A stretch of 64,000 nucleotides of DNA from Hermodice carunculata (taxonomy: Eukaryota > Annelida > Polychaeta > Eunicida > Amphinomidae): the NCBI GenBank assembly GCA_964020975.1, contig OZ026628.1, forward strand, positions 60,165,425-60,229,424. The letters are read 5' to 3'. Position 1 is the stretch's first letter. Each line of letters begins with the position of its first letter. This document shows, piece by piece, positions 35,081-50,362 of this stretch. The notes under the pieces were generated by a model. The model ran no database searches and was not told the origin of the DNA. It saw nothing but the letters and a program-made list of their open reading frames with translations. A program made the translations under genes and the position numbers.

Positions 35081-35861
35081 GGTGGTGGTTTCCTGGAAGT
35101 GACAGGACAGAGAAGAAAACTTGTTGCATGCTCTGGCGAATTCTTACATAACTTTGTACATTTCTGAAGCGGGGACACGAGACACCATTGACCACAATTG
35201 ATAATCGAAGAGTTAGGGACCGATTGATAAGACACGAGATCACGCGCTATGAACATGATGAATGGGTTACGTACAGCTACAACACAATGGCAATACTTCT
35301 AAAATAGTCAAGAGCCCCCATAGGGGTGATATTAAGAAGCACACCAGTTGCTTAGTTAGATAACACACTCGGCATTGGTTTTTCTTTCCAGAGGGAACCT
35401 CGCCCTTCGGGCTCGGTCCTCCTGGGGAGAAAAACCGCTGCCTCGTGAGTTATCTATCACACAGTGAATATGTCATTGAGCATTACTAATGTGAGTAGTA
35501 TTGACTATTTATCCCCTACTTTGTACCATATTACATTGAAAACCCATGGGATATGACCTATTTCATATTGTTGACCATATCCCATGGGTGGGACTACTTT
35601 TAACCTTATTTGTAAAATTTGAGAGAGGGTTTTCCGAATATGGAAGGAATCAATTTCCTATATGGTATATCCAAACTCGCCTTATCACCTTGCCATAAAT
35701 CACGGCCGAAAACCTGATGGTCCGTGGTATAATTCCCAGCCAATGGGTAAGAATAAACTTGATTCTGTGATGCGAATTAGGGCCAAAAATGCAGGACTGA
35801 TGATTGGCAGAAAAAATAACCACTCTGTGAGCGATGATCATTCGACTTTCCTGTCCAGCCT
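34836..35861. other. 1,026-bp spacer between the inverted arms
   Basis: Single-copy in the window and different in character from the arms. It contains a minus-strand repeat-peptide frame (34,820-35,080), an imperfect hairpin element (35,359-35,454) and a 13-bp-stem palindrome (35,543-35,588: CCCATGGGATATG and its reverse complement). It may be host sequence flanked by two transposon insertions, or cargo of one composite element. Confidence 0.6.
35359..35454. repeat. Imperfect hairpin element with a GCCCTTCGGGC tip
   Basis: GATAACACACTCGGCATTGG...TTTTTC pairs imperfectly with GAAAAACCGCTGCCTCG...GAGTTATC, and an inner stem GCCC/GGGC closes on TTCG. It resembles a small foldback repeat. A structured RNA is possible but there is no further support. 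Confidence 0.5.
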
Positions 35862-38436
<2,575 letters not shown>

Positions 38437-39142
38437 TGTAAAGTACTGCAGCGACTTCTAATTTCTAAATATCAAGTCCTGCAGTGACTTTAATTATATC
38501 TCATATTAATTTTTTCAAAAGTAGGAAGAAAAGGATTAATACTTTTGAGCTTCCAGTAACTGTTAGATTTGGTCTGTGCCAGTCTCTGTTTGTAGCCAAG
38601 CATGCAAGTAATTAAAAGAGATGACCAGACCCCCTCTTTCTGCCACTTGGCCAAACATCATTAAGTAGTAGAGACCCATCAACTATCATCAGAAACTCAT
38701 TAAAGAATTGTTTAGTTGTTCAGTAAATACCGTTGTATATTTCTGGACCTTTGCTTGGAACCAAAAGTCATTAGGAAGTCGTTAAGTCATCAATCAAGTG
38801 TCAGTGATATGTTTCTAAATCTCTGCTGAAGATGTTTTACCAGATTATCACAATATGTTCAAAGGTACACCGGCGACTGAAGGTCTCGATTTGTGTTTAC
38901 ATAATAATAGGTTGTGTACTGATTTGTCATCCACTTGTTTGTGCATCTGGGCTGCCCCCGAAGGTAATGAAATGTGTATGCTAACTGAATAAAGGGAGCT
39001 TTTACCATCTAGCCAACCTCTCGTGTGGACGCTTTTATTTAATCCAGCAGAACAGCGATCTTCTGAGCGTTTACATTGCACACAAACAAGCCATGGTGAT
39101 TATCATCATTTGCAAGTGAAAACTAAGAGACGAGTTTTTACA
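38437..39142 (+). repeat. 5' LTR (706 bp)
   Basis: Starts TGTAAAGTACTGCAG and ends GAGTTTTTACA (TG...CA). Contains an AATAAA signal at 38,988-38,993, followed by GGGAGCTTTTACC. Its mate is 47,425-48,131. Confidence 0.95.
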
Positions 39143-39160
39143 TTGGCGAGCTTGCCAGGA
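39143..39160 (+). other. Putative primer-binding site
   Basis: TTGGCGAGCTTGCCAGG starts directly at the end of the 5' LTR, where Ty3/gypsy elements keep the tRNA primer-binding site. I cannot say which tRNA 3' end it matches. Confidence 0.5.
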
Positions 39161-39165
39161 TATTT

Positions 39166-40242
39166 TTGTTGGAGTTATATGTGATTTCATGCCTGGAAAT
39201 ACCAAGTCACAACATGCAAGGTGATCAGTGGGAAGCCCTCTCCAACAACCTAGTTGGACTATATAATGATTTTAAGAATGTGCAAACAGCATTTCATGCA
39301 CAACAAACGGCACAGTGGCAAAGCCAGCAACGGAAAGACAAACTGAGAGCACTTAGTGAAAGTTTAACTCCATGCGACGGAGAGATCAGTACACAGACCA
39401 GGAACTTCCTGTACGATATTGACTTACTTTTGCCACAGCTACAAAATGACAATGCCGGGGTCTTGCTAATTGCTACACGAGCCACCTGTGGGCCACTAAG
39501 GAGAGAACTTCTTCGTTTTATCGAGAGCAAACCTGAAGAGCGAGTCAACGTACCATGGGCAAGAATAAAAGCCCACATTGAGAGAACATTCTTATCAGCT
39601 GATGAGAATGAGAAGTTGCGTGTTGCAGTTGAAGAGCTGAGACAAAATGGAAGCGAGACCTTAGCCTCATATAACAGACGGTTCCGAGAAGTCGTACAGC
39701 CTGCTTATCCAGACCCGCGCACGGGAGATGCTGAGCGCATTGTGTCAAGCCAATATATGAGAGGTTTGTGGTCTGCTGATCTTGCCAAGAAACTTAGCCT
39801 TGAGCTAACAGACCAAACACTAGAGGCTGCAATGAAGCATACAGAACGCATAGAAGCCAGTCTCGAACGGTATGATGGTTTGAACCGTGAAGTAGGCACT
39901 GAGGAACCTATGGAGGTAGCTAACGTAAACCTGCTTACCCCAAGCAAGGACAGTAACGACCTTACTAGTACTCTTGCCAAAATTCAAAAAGGGCAAGAAA
40001 AGATGGCTGCCCATCTCACTAGGATAGAATCCAGAATACCAGGAGAAAACCGGTATGGAGGACAGTCCAAACCTAATGATGCATGGCCCAGAGTGGCGAG
40101 GCAAGGACAGTTCCGAAACCTCAGACCCGTGGAATATTTCATATGTAGAGGGAACCATTATCAGGCTGGATGCCCACAACGCCCGCCAAGACCCAGAGTA
40201 GACGGAGCGAGACCAAGCGCGGACACCCCTTCGGAAAACTAG
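39166..40242 (+). pseudogene. Gag-like region of the LTR element
   Basis: A frame of about 358 residues. The N-terminal half is helical and Gln-rich, and includes DKLRALSESLTPCDGEI and FLYDIDLLLPQLQN. The middle carries the retrotransposon-gag pattern (RRELLRFIESK, VPWARIKAHIERTFLSADEN, GSETLASYNRRFREVVQPAY). The end is basic with a nucleocapsid-like Cys/His stretch (FICRGNHYQAGCP). The product would form the particle shell. It overlaps the start of pol in another frame, as known for the family. Confidence 0.8.
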
Positions 40243-43200
40243 AGTCGGCAGGAGTTGATCACGCATGTTCCAGACTGGGCTTGTCTGTAAGAGTTGGAAA
40301 TGTGAGTATAACTTGTCTTATAGACACTGGAGCTAGCGTTTCACTTCTGCACAATGTTGTATACAAGCAGATCTGTAGAGATAGTGGTAGAGTTAGATTA
40401 TTGAAACCTGCAACTGCATTGTTCCCTGTTTCAGGAGCCCCAATTAAGGTACATGGTAAAACTGAGATCCGTTTCAAGGGGCTAGGGAATTTGGCAGTAT
40501 TGGGTGTAGATGGCTTCAAACACCAATGTATCATTGGCGACGATGCTTTAGCTGCCAATAAAGCGGTGGTAGATTATGCTGGACAATTGTTATGGTGGCA
40601 GGGAAGACCACTAGCAGTACAGCCATACAATGGGTTGCCCACAATAGATTCAAACAGTCCTACACAGACCCTGCATGGTGTTCAAACTGAGACTAACTTG
40701 TTAGGTAATGGCTGTTCAAACTTTGATGAAGTGATTGCCAAAAATGGGGATATTTTCTTTGAAGAAGGGGACCCTTTTGGCCAATATCCCCTAGTAGAGG
40801 TGACCATTAACACTGGGGATCACCAACCTGTACGCCAACGCCCGTAAAGAACCCCCCTTGCAAAAAGGAAAATAGTAGATGAGTGTGTAGACCAAATGCT
40901 GCAGGATGGAGTCATTGTTCCTAGCAACTCACCATGGGCGTCCCCAGTCTGCTTGGTCCCCAAAAAAGGATGGAACTACCCGGTTCTGTGTAGACTACCG
41001 CAAATTGAATGAGGTGACCGTAAAAGATAGATATCCATTACCGCTCATTCAAGACATATTTGACCAACTTGGAGGAAAGTCTATATATAGTGTATGCGAC
41101 CTAAAAGCCGCGTACAATCAGGTCCCTGTGGCTAAAGGAGACCAAGATAAGACTGCGTTCATCTGTCACCGCGGTCTGTTCAATTTTGCTGTTGGCAGTT
41201 TCGGTTTGGCCAACATGCCCAGCATTTTTCAAAGGACAATGGAAATGGCCTTGTCAGACCTATTAGGTTAGTGTGTTTGGGTTTTTATTGACGATTTAAT
41301 TATAGCATCAGAGTCACCAGAGGCCCATATCAGAGACCTACAGGCTGTTTTTGACAGGGTGCGTGCAGCTAAACTAAAATTGAAGGCTTTCAAGTGCCAC
41401 TTTGGCATGGAAGAAGTCCAATTACTGGGATACATCATTGCCCCTGGTGGTATCCACAGTGATCTGGAGAAGGTGCGAGCTATTGTTGAAACGCCACCCC
41501 CTAAGAACTTGAAGCAGGTACGTTCCTTTATGGGGATGGCAAATTATTACTCGAAAACTATACCTGGTTATGCACGAGTGTCTGAACCCCTAGTGAAGCT
41601 GACACGTAAATATCAGCCCTTCATATGGGGTCCTGAGCAACAACAGTCCTTTGAAAACCTAAAGGAGTTGCTTATGTCGTGGGAAGTCATGGCATACCCC
41701 TAGACCGACAAGGGTTATAAATTATACACAGATGCTAGTGACACCTGTGTGGGGGGGTATTTTAGTACAGGATGATGATGTTCGGGTGGAAAGGGTGATA
41801 CAATATGTCTCCCATCAACTCTCCGCGACTCAAAGGAAATGGTCGACCATAGAAAAGGAGGCCTATGCAGTAGTACACTGTAAAGACAAATTACGAGCCT
41901 ACCTCTATGGTGCTGATTTTGTTATATACACAGACCACAAACCTTTGCGCTCCCTATTTACTAAGGCTGTGCGCAATACAAAAATACAGCGATGGGGTTT
42001 TTTTCTCGCAGAATTTGGTGCGAAAATCCAATATGTACAAGGAGCTCGTAATGTGAGGGCCGATCTAATGTCACGTTTGCCTGTGCCAGTGGATGTAGCA
42101 GTGCTAGACACTGTTGACTGGGTTGACCCAGATGCCATCATGGGTGAGGCATGTAGAGAACGCATTCCCCTTGAGGCGGACCTATTGGATGCAGAGACCA
42201 TCAAAAGGGCGCAGAAAGAATTCCCTCTTCTGTTTGCAGAGGCGGGTACTCTAGAATCAGATTATGAAGTACATGATGGTCTATTGTATTCAAATAGGCG
42301 ACCAACTCCAACTTGTCCATGGCACCCTAGGTTGATATTACCCAAGGCATTTCGTGACAAGGTAATTGACAGGTGTCATCAAGATGTTGGTCACATGGCT
42401 CTCTCTAAAACCTTAAACCAAATTCGAGAAGCGTATGTCTGGCCATGTATGAGGCAAGAAGTATTACAAAGACTAAGACTTTGTTCGGTATGTGCGGTAA
42501 ATCAAAAAAGAACTGAGCGCCCGGCCATGAGTGAGATGCCCCTTCCTGCCTACTGTATGCAGGTGGTTGGCATCGACCTTATTGGTCCATTTATGGCAAG
42601 TGATCAAGGGAACCGCTATGCAGTAACAGTGGTGGATCATCTGTCCGGATGGGCAGAAGCCTATCCCATACCAAACAAAAGTTCTTCTGTAGTAGAAAAT
42701 GCTCTTGCTCAAGATTTCATACCTCGACATGGCGCTCCGGAAGTCGCCATAACCGATCGCGGTTTGGAGTTCTCGTCAGGCCAATTCCGGCAATTCCTAA
42801 AAGACCATGGCATTGAACATAGACAAACGACCCCATACCACCCAGAAACTAATGGGAAGGTTGAGAGACTCAATCGAACGCTCAAAGAAATAATAACAAA
42901 ACTGGTAAATAACCAGGCCAGGGATTGGCAAAACAAACTCGCCAATGCCCTATGTGCCCATAGGAACAGCGTTAATGATTCCACAGGGTTTACGCATTTC
43001 TATTTATTATATGGAAGAAGGGGGCGTCTACCACTTACCAAGTGCCTGAACACCCCAATGAGGGATCACACTGTCACAGGTCGTTTAAGTGATCTGTCTG
43101 AAGCTCTTATTTTGGAAAGACAACACCTGGCCGACTCTCGAAAGCATAATCGTGAACGTCTGAATAGGCATGCAAATACAGGTGAGTTGAAGCCAGGAGA

Positions 43201-43864
43201 TACGGTAGTTGTCAAGGCCCAAGAGCGACTGACATTTACCTCAGGGTGGGACCCACAATTTGAAGTAATTAGAGTCAGAGGACCGGTTTGTTGGATTCAG
43301 CATCAAAGAACTGGTAAGGTTCGGTCTGTGAACCGTAGCAAATTATTGTTGGTGGACCCTAATATGGCTTGGGATGAGGTGGCAACCAGACCGCACCGTA
43401 ATCCATGGCAAGGTGACAACTTCAGAACTGTGCCAAAAGGGGATGCATGTTCCCCAAATATAGGAGTTTCCAGGCCAACTCACAGGTCTGCAGAAAGCTC
43501 AAGCCAAGGCCTAGACCAGAGGGAGGAAACTGATATGGACGTGGATAACTCCGAGCCATCAGCCCCTGCCATATTAGGCAATGGCCAAACCACAGCTAAT
43601 GGCCGTGGCGTTCCTCCAACCAATGATAGTGAAGCACACAGTAAGCATGAGCCTCCAATAATACACCCTGAGCTGACTCATCGGTATTTCACAAGATCTA
43701 AGGGGCGGATGTCAGATTACGGCACAAATGAGCCCTCACCACCTTCACCGCCACCTCCATCAATACCAGTAAAAAGACGAGCCACAGAATGTCCTCTGAA
43801 TACCGAGGATCAAAAGCGGCAACATTTAGCGGCAATAGAGTTGGCAGCCTTAATGTGTTCTTAA
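40170..43864 (+). pseudogene. Pol-like region: protease, reverse transcriptase, RNase H, integrase
   Basis: Domains in order: retropepsin-like protease with LIDTGASVSLL (about 40,318-40,350) and a later GDDALAANKAVVDY; RT (about 40,860-41,330) with [20 protein letters not shown] and SVCDLKAAYNQV, and a FIDDL catalytic box; the RT thumb/connection with FKCHFGMEEVQLLGYII; RNase H (about 41,710-42,080) with IEKEAYAVVHCKDKLRAYL and TDHKPLRSLF; then integrase with HHCC zinc finger (HQDVGHMALSKTL...CSVCAVNQ), DDE core (GIDLIGPF, ITDRGLEFSS, PETNGKVERLNRTLKE) and a C-terminal GPY/F-type domain (FEVIRVRGPVCWI). The tail is Pro/Ser-rich. Ty3/gypsy order (integrase last) is clear. The region is broken in a few places. 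Confidence 0.9.
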
Positions 43865-45736
43865 TACTTTGGGGAGTACAACTGTCACATGCTAATGTGA
43901 AACCCTTGCCAGATGGATTACTTGTGACAAGAGCTCAACAACTCCGTGTCCAGTCCGCAGAATGGACAGTACTGGTCGTTATTGATAATCCGGAACTGGA
44001 TCCAGGGCTTGCCCGAAACATTAATCATGTCATGGCACAGGCCAAAAGGGCAGTAGACAATGACATTATTGCCAAGCCACAAAGTGCTTCTTGGACAGGC
44101 CGTCTAAAATATCTCAAATCTTCTCTGGCACAAGGTCTTTTTTTTTGTCCCGCCACAGAAGTCCCAGACGCGATGCTTTCTCTGCGAGGGTGGTTCAATA
44201 TACTGGGACAGATTGGACATACCTTATTTGGCTTGGCAACAGATGACAGTATAGCTGAATGCCGACGTGCCATTTCCCAATCTCAACTCCTACAACGGGA
44301 TGTAGTGCATCAAGTAAACAAGCACCACAGTTTTGAACAGAACGCAAGGCATTGCGGCATGGAACCAGCACAAAATTTCTCAGGTGACTGATTTTAATTT
44401 CTGGTAAACTGGTTCCCACATTAAACCAGGCGATAGCTGCTATAAATACTACGCAACGGGAGGTTTATCGCTTGGAAAGAGCATTTTATTTTGAGAGGAT
44501 TGTTTCCACACTAGAACAAATTACAAGTTCTTATTTAAACTTACTGCATACTTATGCCCAGCAGAAAGCTTCACTAGAACTGGGAAGGCTGACAGAGGAT
44601 ATCCTTAGTCCCTCTCAATTAAGAGATGTGTTACAAATGGCTATTACTTCAACTGCCTACCCGATTGAGCCAATCCAATGGTATTATGAACACACACATG
44701 TATATCCTGTGTGGGGAAAAGATACTCTCATTTACCGTGTAAAATTACCATTGGTAGATGGTTACAGCTATAATCATTATCATCTAGCTACCTGGCCTGT
44801 CCCTTATCCAGGACAGGGGTATTCTATCCAGATATTGGTGACCCATCCTGATGTCGGACTAAGCACCACAAATGGGGACATATTCCACCCTACCGGATGT
44901 ATGGGGTGGAGGCCCATGGTGTGTCGTTCAGGACCTTTATATAATGCCCAAAGGTGGAGTTGTCCACGGACATTGATCTCAGGTGATGTAAGACACAGTC
45001 ACACATGTAAAGTAAGAATCACCCAGCAATCTAACTTAACCCAAGTAACTGAAATTAGTTATGGGGAGTACGTTGTTGTCACCTGGGGGGAACCTTTGAA
45101 ACTAGGTGTGAAGGTCACCCGGGGAAACGACAGGCTATAAATCCGGGTACGTACCTTGTGACGGTACCTTCTGGATGTGTAGTCATGGGGAAGGGGGTCA
45201 CTCTAACAGGTCTCATTGAACGTGTGGGACACATATCAGTCAAGGCCTTGCAAATGTTGACAACTAAAATCTTGATTATCACTGAAATCATCCCCGCTGA
45301 ACAAGCTATCGGGCTTTTAGATCAACCTCATTTTGACCATCGAAACCCTTTTGTTCAAACAAACTTACAGCCATTACCCCCCACTTCCTCTACATTTGAT
45401 TGGACGCGTCATGGTAATAGAATCTCTTTTGGCATTCTCTTCGTTTTATTAATCTTAATTGTAGTGGCAGTGATCACTGGGGTGGTAATTTGGAAGAAAT
45501 GGGATTACCTTGTAACTTGCCGAGTGCCCTTAAAAGTTCGATCTGAAGACGCTCCAACAGTAGATAATGAACCCTCCTCCTCCTCTTCTACACGACCAGC
45601 TTTGCCACTACATTCCTCTTATATTTACCCATCCTTTTCCCACCTATCAAGAATAAACACTAATTCAAATGCCACTGGGGACCCTAATACTCAATCTCTA
45701 CCTTTCTTTGATCCCCAGCCTTCCAGTCTTGAGTAG
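43789..45736 (+). pseudogene. Env-like region, baculovirus F-like fusion glycoprotein type
   Basis: Follows pol and slightly overlaps its end in another frame. Recognised parts: a fusion-peptide-like block RGWFNILGQIGHTLFG with the downstream ATDDSIAECRR (about 44,190-44,270), the signature shared by baculovirus F proteins and errantivirus Env; a heptad-rich region; an ectodomain with conserved Cys and the PxxLxD/E-type stretch LTEDILSPSQLRDVL; and a strong membrane segment near the C-terminus (ISFGILFVLLILIVVAVITG) followed by a basic stop-transfer and a Ser/Pro-rich tail. An F-type env on a Ty3/gypsy element outside the insect errantiviruses is notable. It has a small number of breaks. Confidence 0.8.
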
Positions 45737-47410
45737 AGTTAACTCCTAATTTGGGCCTGAGGGGAGGCGACCCTGAAGCAATACCACAGCTCACTTAGGG
45801 GAGTCGCCACATGGGGTTGGGGACAACCCTGAGTGGGTGATGGCACAACATGGAATGCTGTCTCGTTGGTTAATGCTGGTACTATCTTCCCTGGTCTCAC
45901 AAGAATTTTAAGTGTATTAAGTGAGAGTTCATTATTGTCAACGTGTAATATCTTATGTGTCAACCCAGTCACTAATGGGTAACTGAAAACCTGTTAAAAC
46001 AAGAGTGTACAATTCAAGCATTGTATATAATCAGATGCAGGACGCTGCATTATTGTGTGAATAAGGTTGGATAATCTTGGTATGTCTGTATCAAGGAAAT
46101 GTAACACTGAAACTGCATGAGTTAATCTCAAAAGAATGCAGGTTTATGAAGTTTACAGCACTGTTTAACTCGATCATAGCTGTGAATACCTGAGTTCTTA
46201 CACTCTGGTCCGAGGCACTTTTATGCTGGTGTCTTGCATCCATGCTTTGTTATATGTACATAACACTTGTGCATTATTATCATATATACAAGAGTATATA
46301 ACTACTAGTATTAAATTAAATTAATTTGCTTTAGTTGTGCACTGTAATACACATATGCCTCACCGTTACCTTGTGCCTGTTTGGATTCACCCAGCCCCCC
46401 CCCCCCCCTGAAAGCCCAGATGGAGGGTTGAGTCTTCCAATATGGCAGCTGACTATGCTGGCCGAAAGATTCTGAGTGCATCTTTTGGAATGTATGTATA
46501 CTCTACATGGTTAACTTAAGGAAATGGTGCTCGACTGTTATTACCTTGTCAGGGATAATGGGGTAAAGTGGTTAATATGGTGACCATTATGACTTGTAAT
46601 ATGCAAAGAGTTAGCACAATGTTTTGATATAAGTTATTTCGGAGTCACAGTGTTAATAATCATGAACTGGAACTGTATTCAGATATATATATAGACATAT
46701 AAGATTATTATATTAAGCAATGTAGTGCAACTAAGTAGTCCTAACAGTGTGCCAACAAAACTAATTGTATAGGCACCATAGTAATTATAATTAGTATATT
46801 TGAATTTTTTTTTACTAAGTTAGGTTTTCTATTTGAATAACGTTTTATCTGAGTTTTGATAAATGTACAGTACCTCTCATGTACTGGTATCGGCTTATGC
46901 CATCCACTGAAGAATATGCAAAGAGTTAACATTAACATGATTAAGTGTACAGTTCTGTGTCAAAGATGTTCATGTAAGGATACCTGCTGAAGTGAGTATC
47001 CCACCGATGGGTTAAGTTCTGGAACCTCTGACCCCATTTTGAATGTACACTTCCTTAACTATAGTATCATGCTATGTTAATGATTATTCTTGGTAGATAT
47101 TAGACGCCTATGTGACAACACGCTCATCTCAATTTCTGTGGGAAATTGCTCTGTAACTTATATATATAGACATGAAACAGAAATAGTTAAAAAATCTTTC
47201 TTAGGACAAATTAGCTTTGTATTTCCTGTACTATTCACTGTGCTCAACATGGATATATATAAGGTAACTCTGGTGATGACTTGAACCTTTATAGTTTGTA
47301 TATTCTATTATAAAAATATACTGGCGAGCTTAGTTTTTGGAATTTGAAATTCAGATCTGTGATCCTAGTCTTAGTTTTGGCACATGCCTGCAGGCATGAA
47401 TCAAAACTTA
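45737..47410 (+). other. Long untranslated region between env and the 3' LTR
   Basis: About 1.7 kb with no domain-bearing frame. It holds a poly-C run (46,395-46,408). The AT-rich content and lack of coding are consistent with element 3' UTR. A purine-rich stretch, AAGATGGAGGACG (47,410-47,422), lies just before the 3' LTR and is the likely polypurine tract. Confidence 0.6.
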
Positions 47411-47424
47411 AGATGGAGGACGTA

Positions 47425-48131
47425 TGTAAAGTACTGCAGCCACTTCTAATTTCTAAATATCAAGTCCTGCAGTGACTTTAATTATATCTCATATTAATTT
47501 TTTCAAAAGTAGGAAGAAAAGGGTTAATACTCGTGAGCTTCAAGTAACTGTTAGATTTGGTCTGTGCCAGTCTCTGTTTGTAGCCAAGCACGTAAGTAAT
47601 TAAAAGAGATGACCAGACCCCCTCTTTCTGCCACTTGGCCAAACATCATTAAGTAGTAGAGACCCATCAACTATCATCAGAAACTCATTAAAGAATTGTT
47701 TAGTTGTTCAGTAAATACCGTTGTATATTTCTAGACCTTTGCTTGGAACCAAAAGTCATTAGGAAGTCGTTAAGTCATCAATCAAGTGCCAGTGATATGT
47801 TTCTAAATCTCTGCTGAAGATGTCTTACCAGATTATCACAATATGTTCAAAGGTACACCGGCGACTGAAGGTCTCGATTAGTGTTTATATGATAATAAGT
47901 TGTGTACTGATTTGTCATCCACTTGTTTGTGCATCTGGGCTGCCCCCGAAGGTAATGAAATGTGTATGCTAACTGAATAAAGGGAGCTTTTACCATCTAG
48001 CCAACCTCTCGTGTGGACGCTTTTATTTAATCCAGCAGAACAGCGATCTTCTGAGCGTTTACGATTGCGCACAAACAAGCCATGGTGATTATCACCATTT
48101 GCAAGTGAAAACTAAGAGACGAGTTTTTACA
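47425..48131 (+). repeat. 3' LTR (707 bp)
   Basis: TGTAAAGTACTGCAG...GAGTTTTTACA. About 2 percent different from the 5' LTR. Followed directly by AGGT (48,132-48,135), the target duplication. Confidence 0.95.
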
Positions 48132-48135
48132 AGGT

Positions 48136-49618
48136 GGTCCTGTCAGGCCACAATCAGTGCAAATATCTCTTTTTTTGGCTCCATAAAGTAAAAATAGCGT
48201 TCAGAGAACTGATTACTCTCGGCGCCCACATTATTTTTCCTCGATTATGCATTTTTTTGGACTTCGCAGAAGAATAATTTACATACAATTTCCATATTAT
48301 TGTCTGTGAAATGAAAGAGCACTTTTGAATTTGCTCTTGGGGCAAGTTCTGGTGACATAGACCACTGTACTGTGCGTCATCCGGTCAAATAAACACTTCA
48401 AAAGTTTCACAACAAGTATAAAAATAAGAAGTTAGTTTTCAATAGGAATGTGGTCCATTATGATGTGCATCTATGAAAAAAATGGGAAAGCTGTGTTGGA
48501 TCCTTCTTGAGATATCATGATAAAATCGTCCCCATGTGCACCACTCAGACGGCTTAAAAGATAAATACATGTACTTTAAAGTTTCATAAGAATTTTATAA
48601 ATACAAAGAGGAAGCTAGTTTTTAATTGGAACCTACCCATCAAAATTTGGGAAAGCTGTGGTAAATATTTTTGAGATATCACGGTAACGTCGACAAGACG
48701 GGCGGACGGACGACGCAGCTGACGACAGAACTTTATTTGCCGAGCGTAAAAAGTGCGCATACAAACATATGCAAAGTATACATTTGATGAAAGGTCATTC
48801 ACAGAAGTGTATTATCCGATCAAACGAACTGTTGTTTATGAGACGATTAATTGCAGGATCAAAATGTTTGCCTTTTCCACAATCTACTGAGCATTACATG
48901 TTTAAAAATGTATACCTTGCATATGTCTATTTGAATACTTCTAACAATATGCAGCTAACAAAGGGAGAGCGCACTGATAACAGTGGGGCATAGCTAGACA
49001 ACGTTTTTTTTTTCATGCTTGCCAATTCCCCTCCTCCTCTTTTTGGCTTTGCTGTCTGCGCCTTGTGCAGCCATGGTTGTTGTGACTGGACTTGGGAAAA
49101 AGGGGGTTATATGGGGCAGATAGAAATTTTAATGTTCTATTGAAACTCCAGTGATCACTTACATCATCATGTTATCCACAACACAGACATATTTTGAGGA
49201 TTAGATACACACATATAAGTTTATTGTTTATCATGCACAGATATAAAATCAGTAATATTTCCATTATTGACCACTGTGTGTACACTCAATTTCATTTTGA
49301 CAAACATAATTCTGAAGTCCCTTGCCCCCCTCATCACGTAATGCAATCTGTCAATGAAAGGGGACAGCAGTCGCACGACTGTCCTCACTGTGCTCACCTA
49401 GGACAGGTCAGCTGGTCAGCGTCAGGAAAGGAGGTTAAAACTTGTATCAAGGTCTTCAGTTAAACAGTGGCGTAACTGCCCCATGGATTAGTTACTCCAG
49501 TTATAACTACACCAGCTTTTATGCATACCAATTTTCTTACACCATGAACTGAGGGGTAACTAAAACTGTTTTAAGTTATACCATGGGTAAGTTACACCTC
49601 CTTTATGCATACGGGCCC
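48136..49618 (-). mobile_element. Right arm of the inverted repeat, outer part
   Basis: Continues the right arm after the LTR element (GGTCCTGTCAGGCC...) and ends CTTTATGCATACGGGCCC at 49,618. It is the reverse complement of 30,790-32,294. Near the outer end, both arms have TTACACCTCC/GGAGGTGTAA and short ACCATGG-bearing sub-terminal repeats. Confidence 0.8.
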
Positions 49619-50362
49619 AGGAGTTCAGCCAACCATTATTCAACAGCTGAACAGGCACAACAATGTGCAGTCGGTGAACAATTATGCAACAGCAGGCCGA
49701 AATTAACAGCACGCCACGTGCAGTATTCTCCAGGGAAATTATTCTTCTTTTCGAAGACCTCTAACATCAGTCCAAAACACTCCCCAGACTCTGTATTCAT
49801 TGTTTGTCCCAGCTGGCGTGGCAGGGAGCCATCGCCCAGTTCCTTCGGGCAAAGCTGGCAATGCTGCCGTCAGTGATGGGTCCAATTTGACGGCCAACAG
49901 TCAGTTGAGCTCTACGGGTGCATACTTTGGAATGTTAGTTGGTGCAACATTCCAAGTTAACAAGACCTTCCGATTTTCCTCTCCACCAAGTTAATTCCAT
50001 ATAGAAATAATAAAAAAGTGTCTTTTCGTCGAAAGTTTTGCCTGAAGCGACGGCCGTTCAAAAATATCCGCCATTAGGCCTGTCGTCGACCACCTTTCTG
50101 TGTTGTTTAAATTTTACATTCATACGCGCGGCTTGTCTGTGTCAAAGTCCCATGTAATATAAATGGTCTTTTTTTCTTTGTTAATGGACCGTAGGGGATA
50201 AATACAAAATAATACTCGTCGTTAATCTGTCCAAACCGAATTCCTCTCGTTGTTTTCCTGCCTGGGCACCTGATCAACCGCGCTCTTCACTCTTGGGTGA
50301 TAAGGCGCGCAAGCAGGCAAACAACCCGGGGTATCTGGTTTATATTAGGTACGGAACGCGAT
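49619..50362. other. No recognised gene; possible unidentified exon
   Basis: The plus-strand frame around 49,800-49,994 reads VPAGVAGSHRPVPSGKAGN then TGAYFGMLVGATFQVNKTF and has protein-like composition, but no family I know and no good splice sites. I record it only as a weak candidate. Confidence 0.3.

Larger units (their letters stand above)
38437..48131 (+). mobile_element. Env-bearing Ty3/gypsy-type LTR element (errantivirus-like), fossil
   Basis: Full-length structure of 9.7 kb: 5' LTR, primer-binding region, gag, protease/pol, env, a long 3' untranslated region, a purine-rich stretch and the 3' LTR, flanked by the 4-bp target duplication AGGT (38,433-38,436 and 48,132-48,135). The empty target exists at 32,295-32,298 in the inverted left arm. 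By hand count the LTRs differ at about 16 positions plus one indel in 706 bp (about 2 percent), so the insertion is young relative to the arms' divergence. Gag and pol lie in different frames with overlap, as is common in the family. The coding part has roughly half a dozen breaks, so it is a fossil copy. Confidence 0.92.

Noticed and set aside
39294-40266. Minus-strand frames across gag and pol (also 41,905-42,984, 60,394-61,782)
   Set aside because: Antisense shadows of retroelement coding regions.
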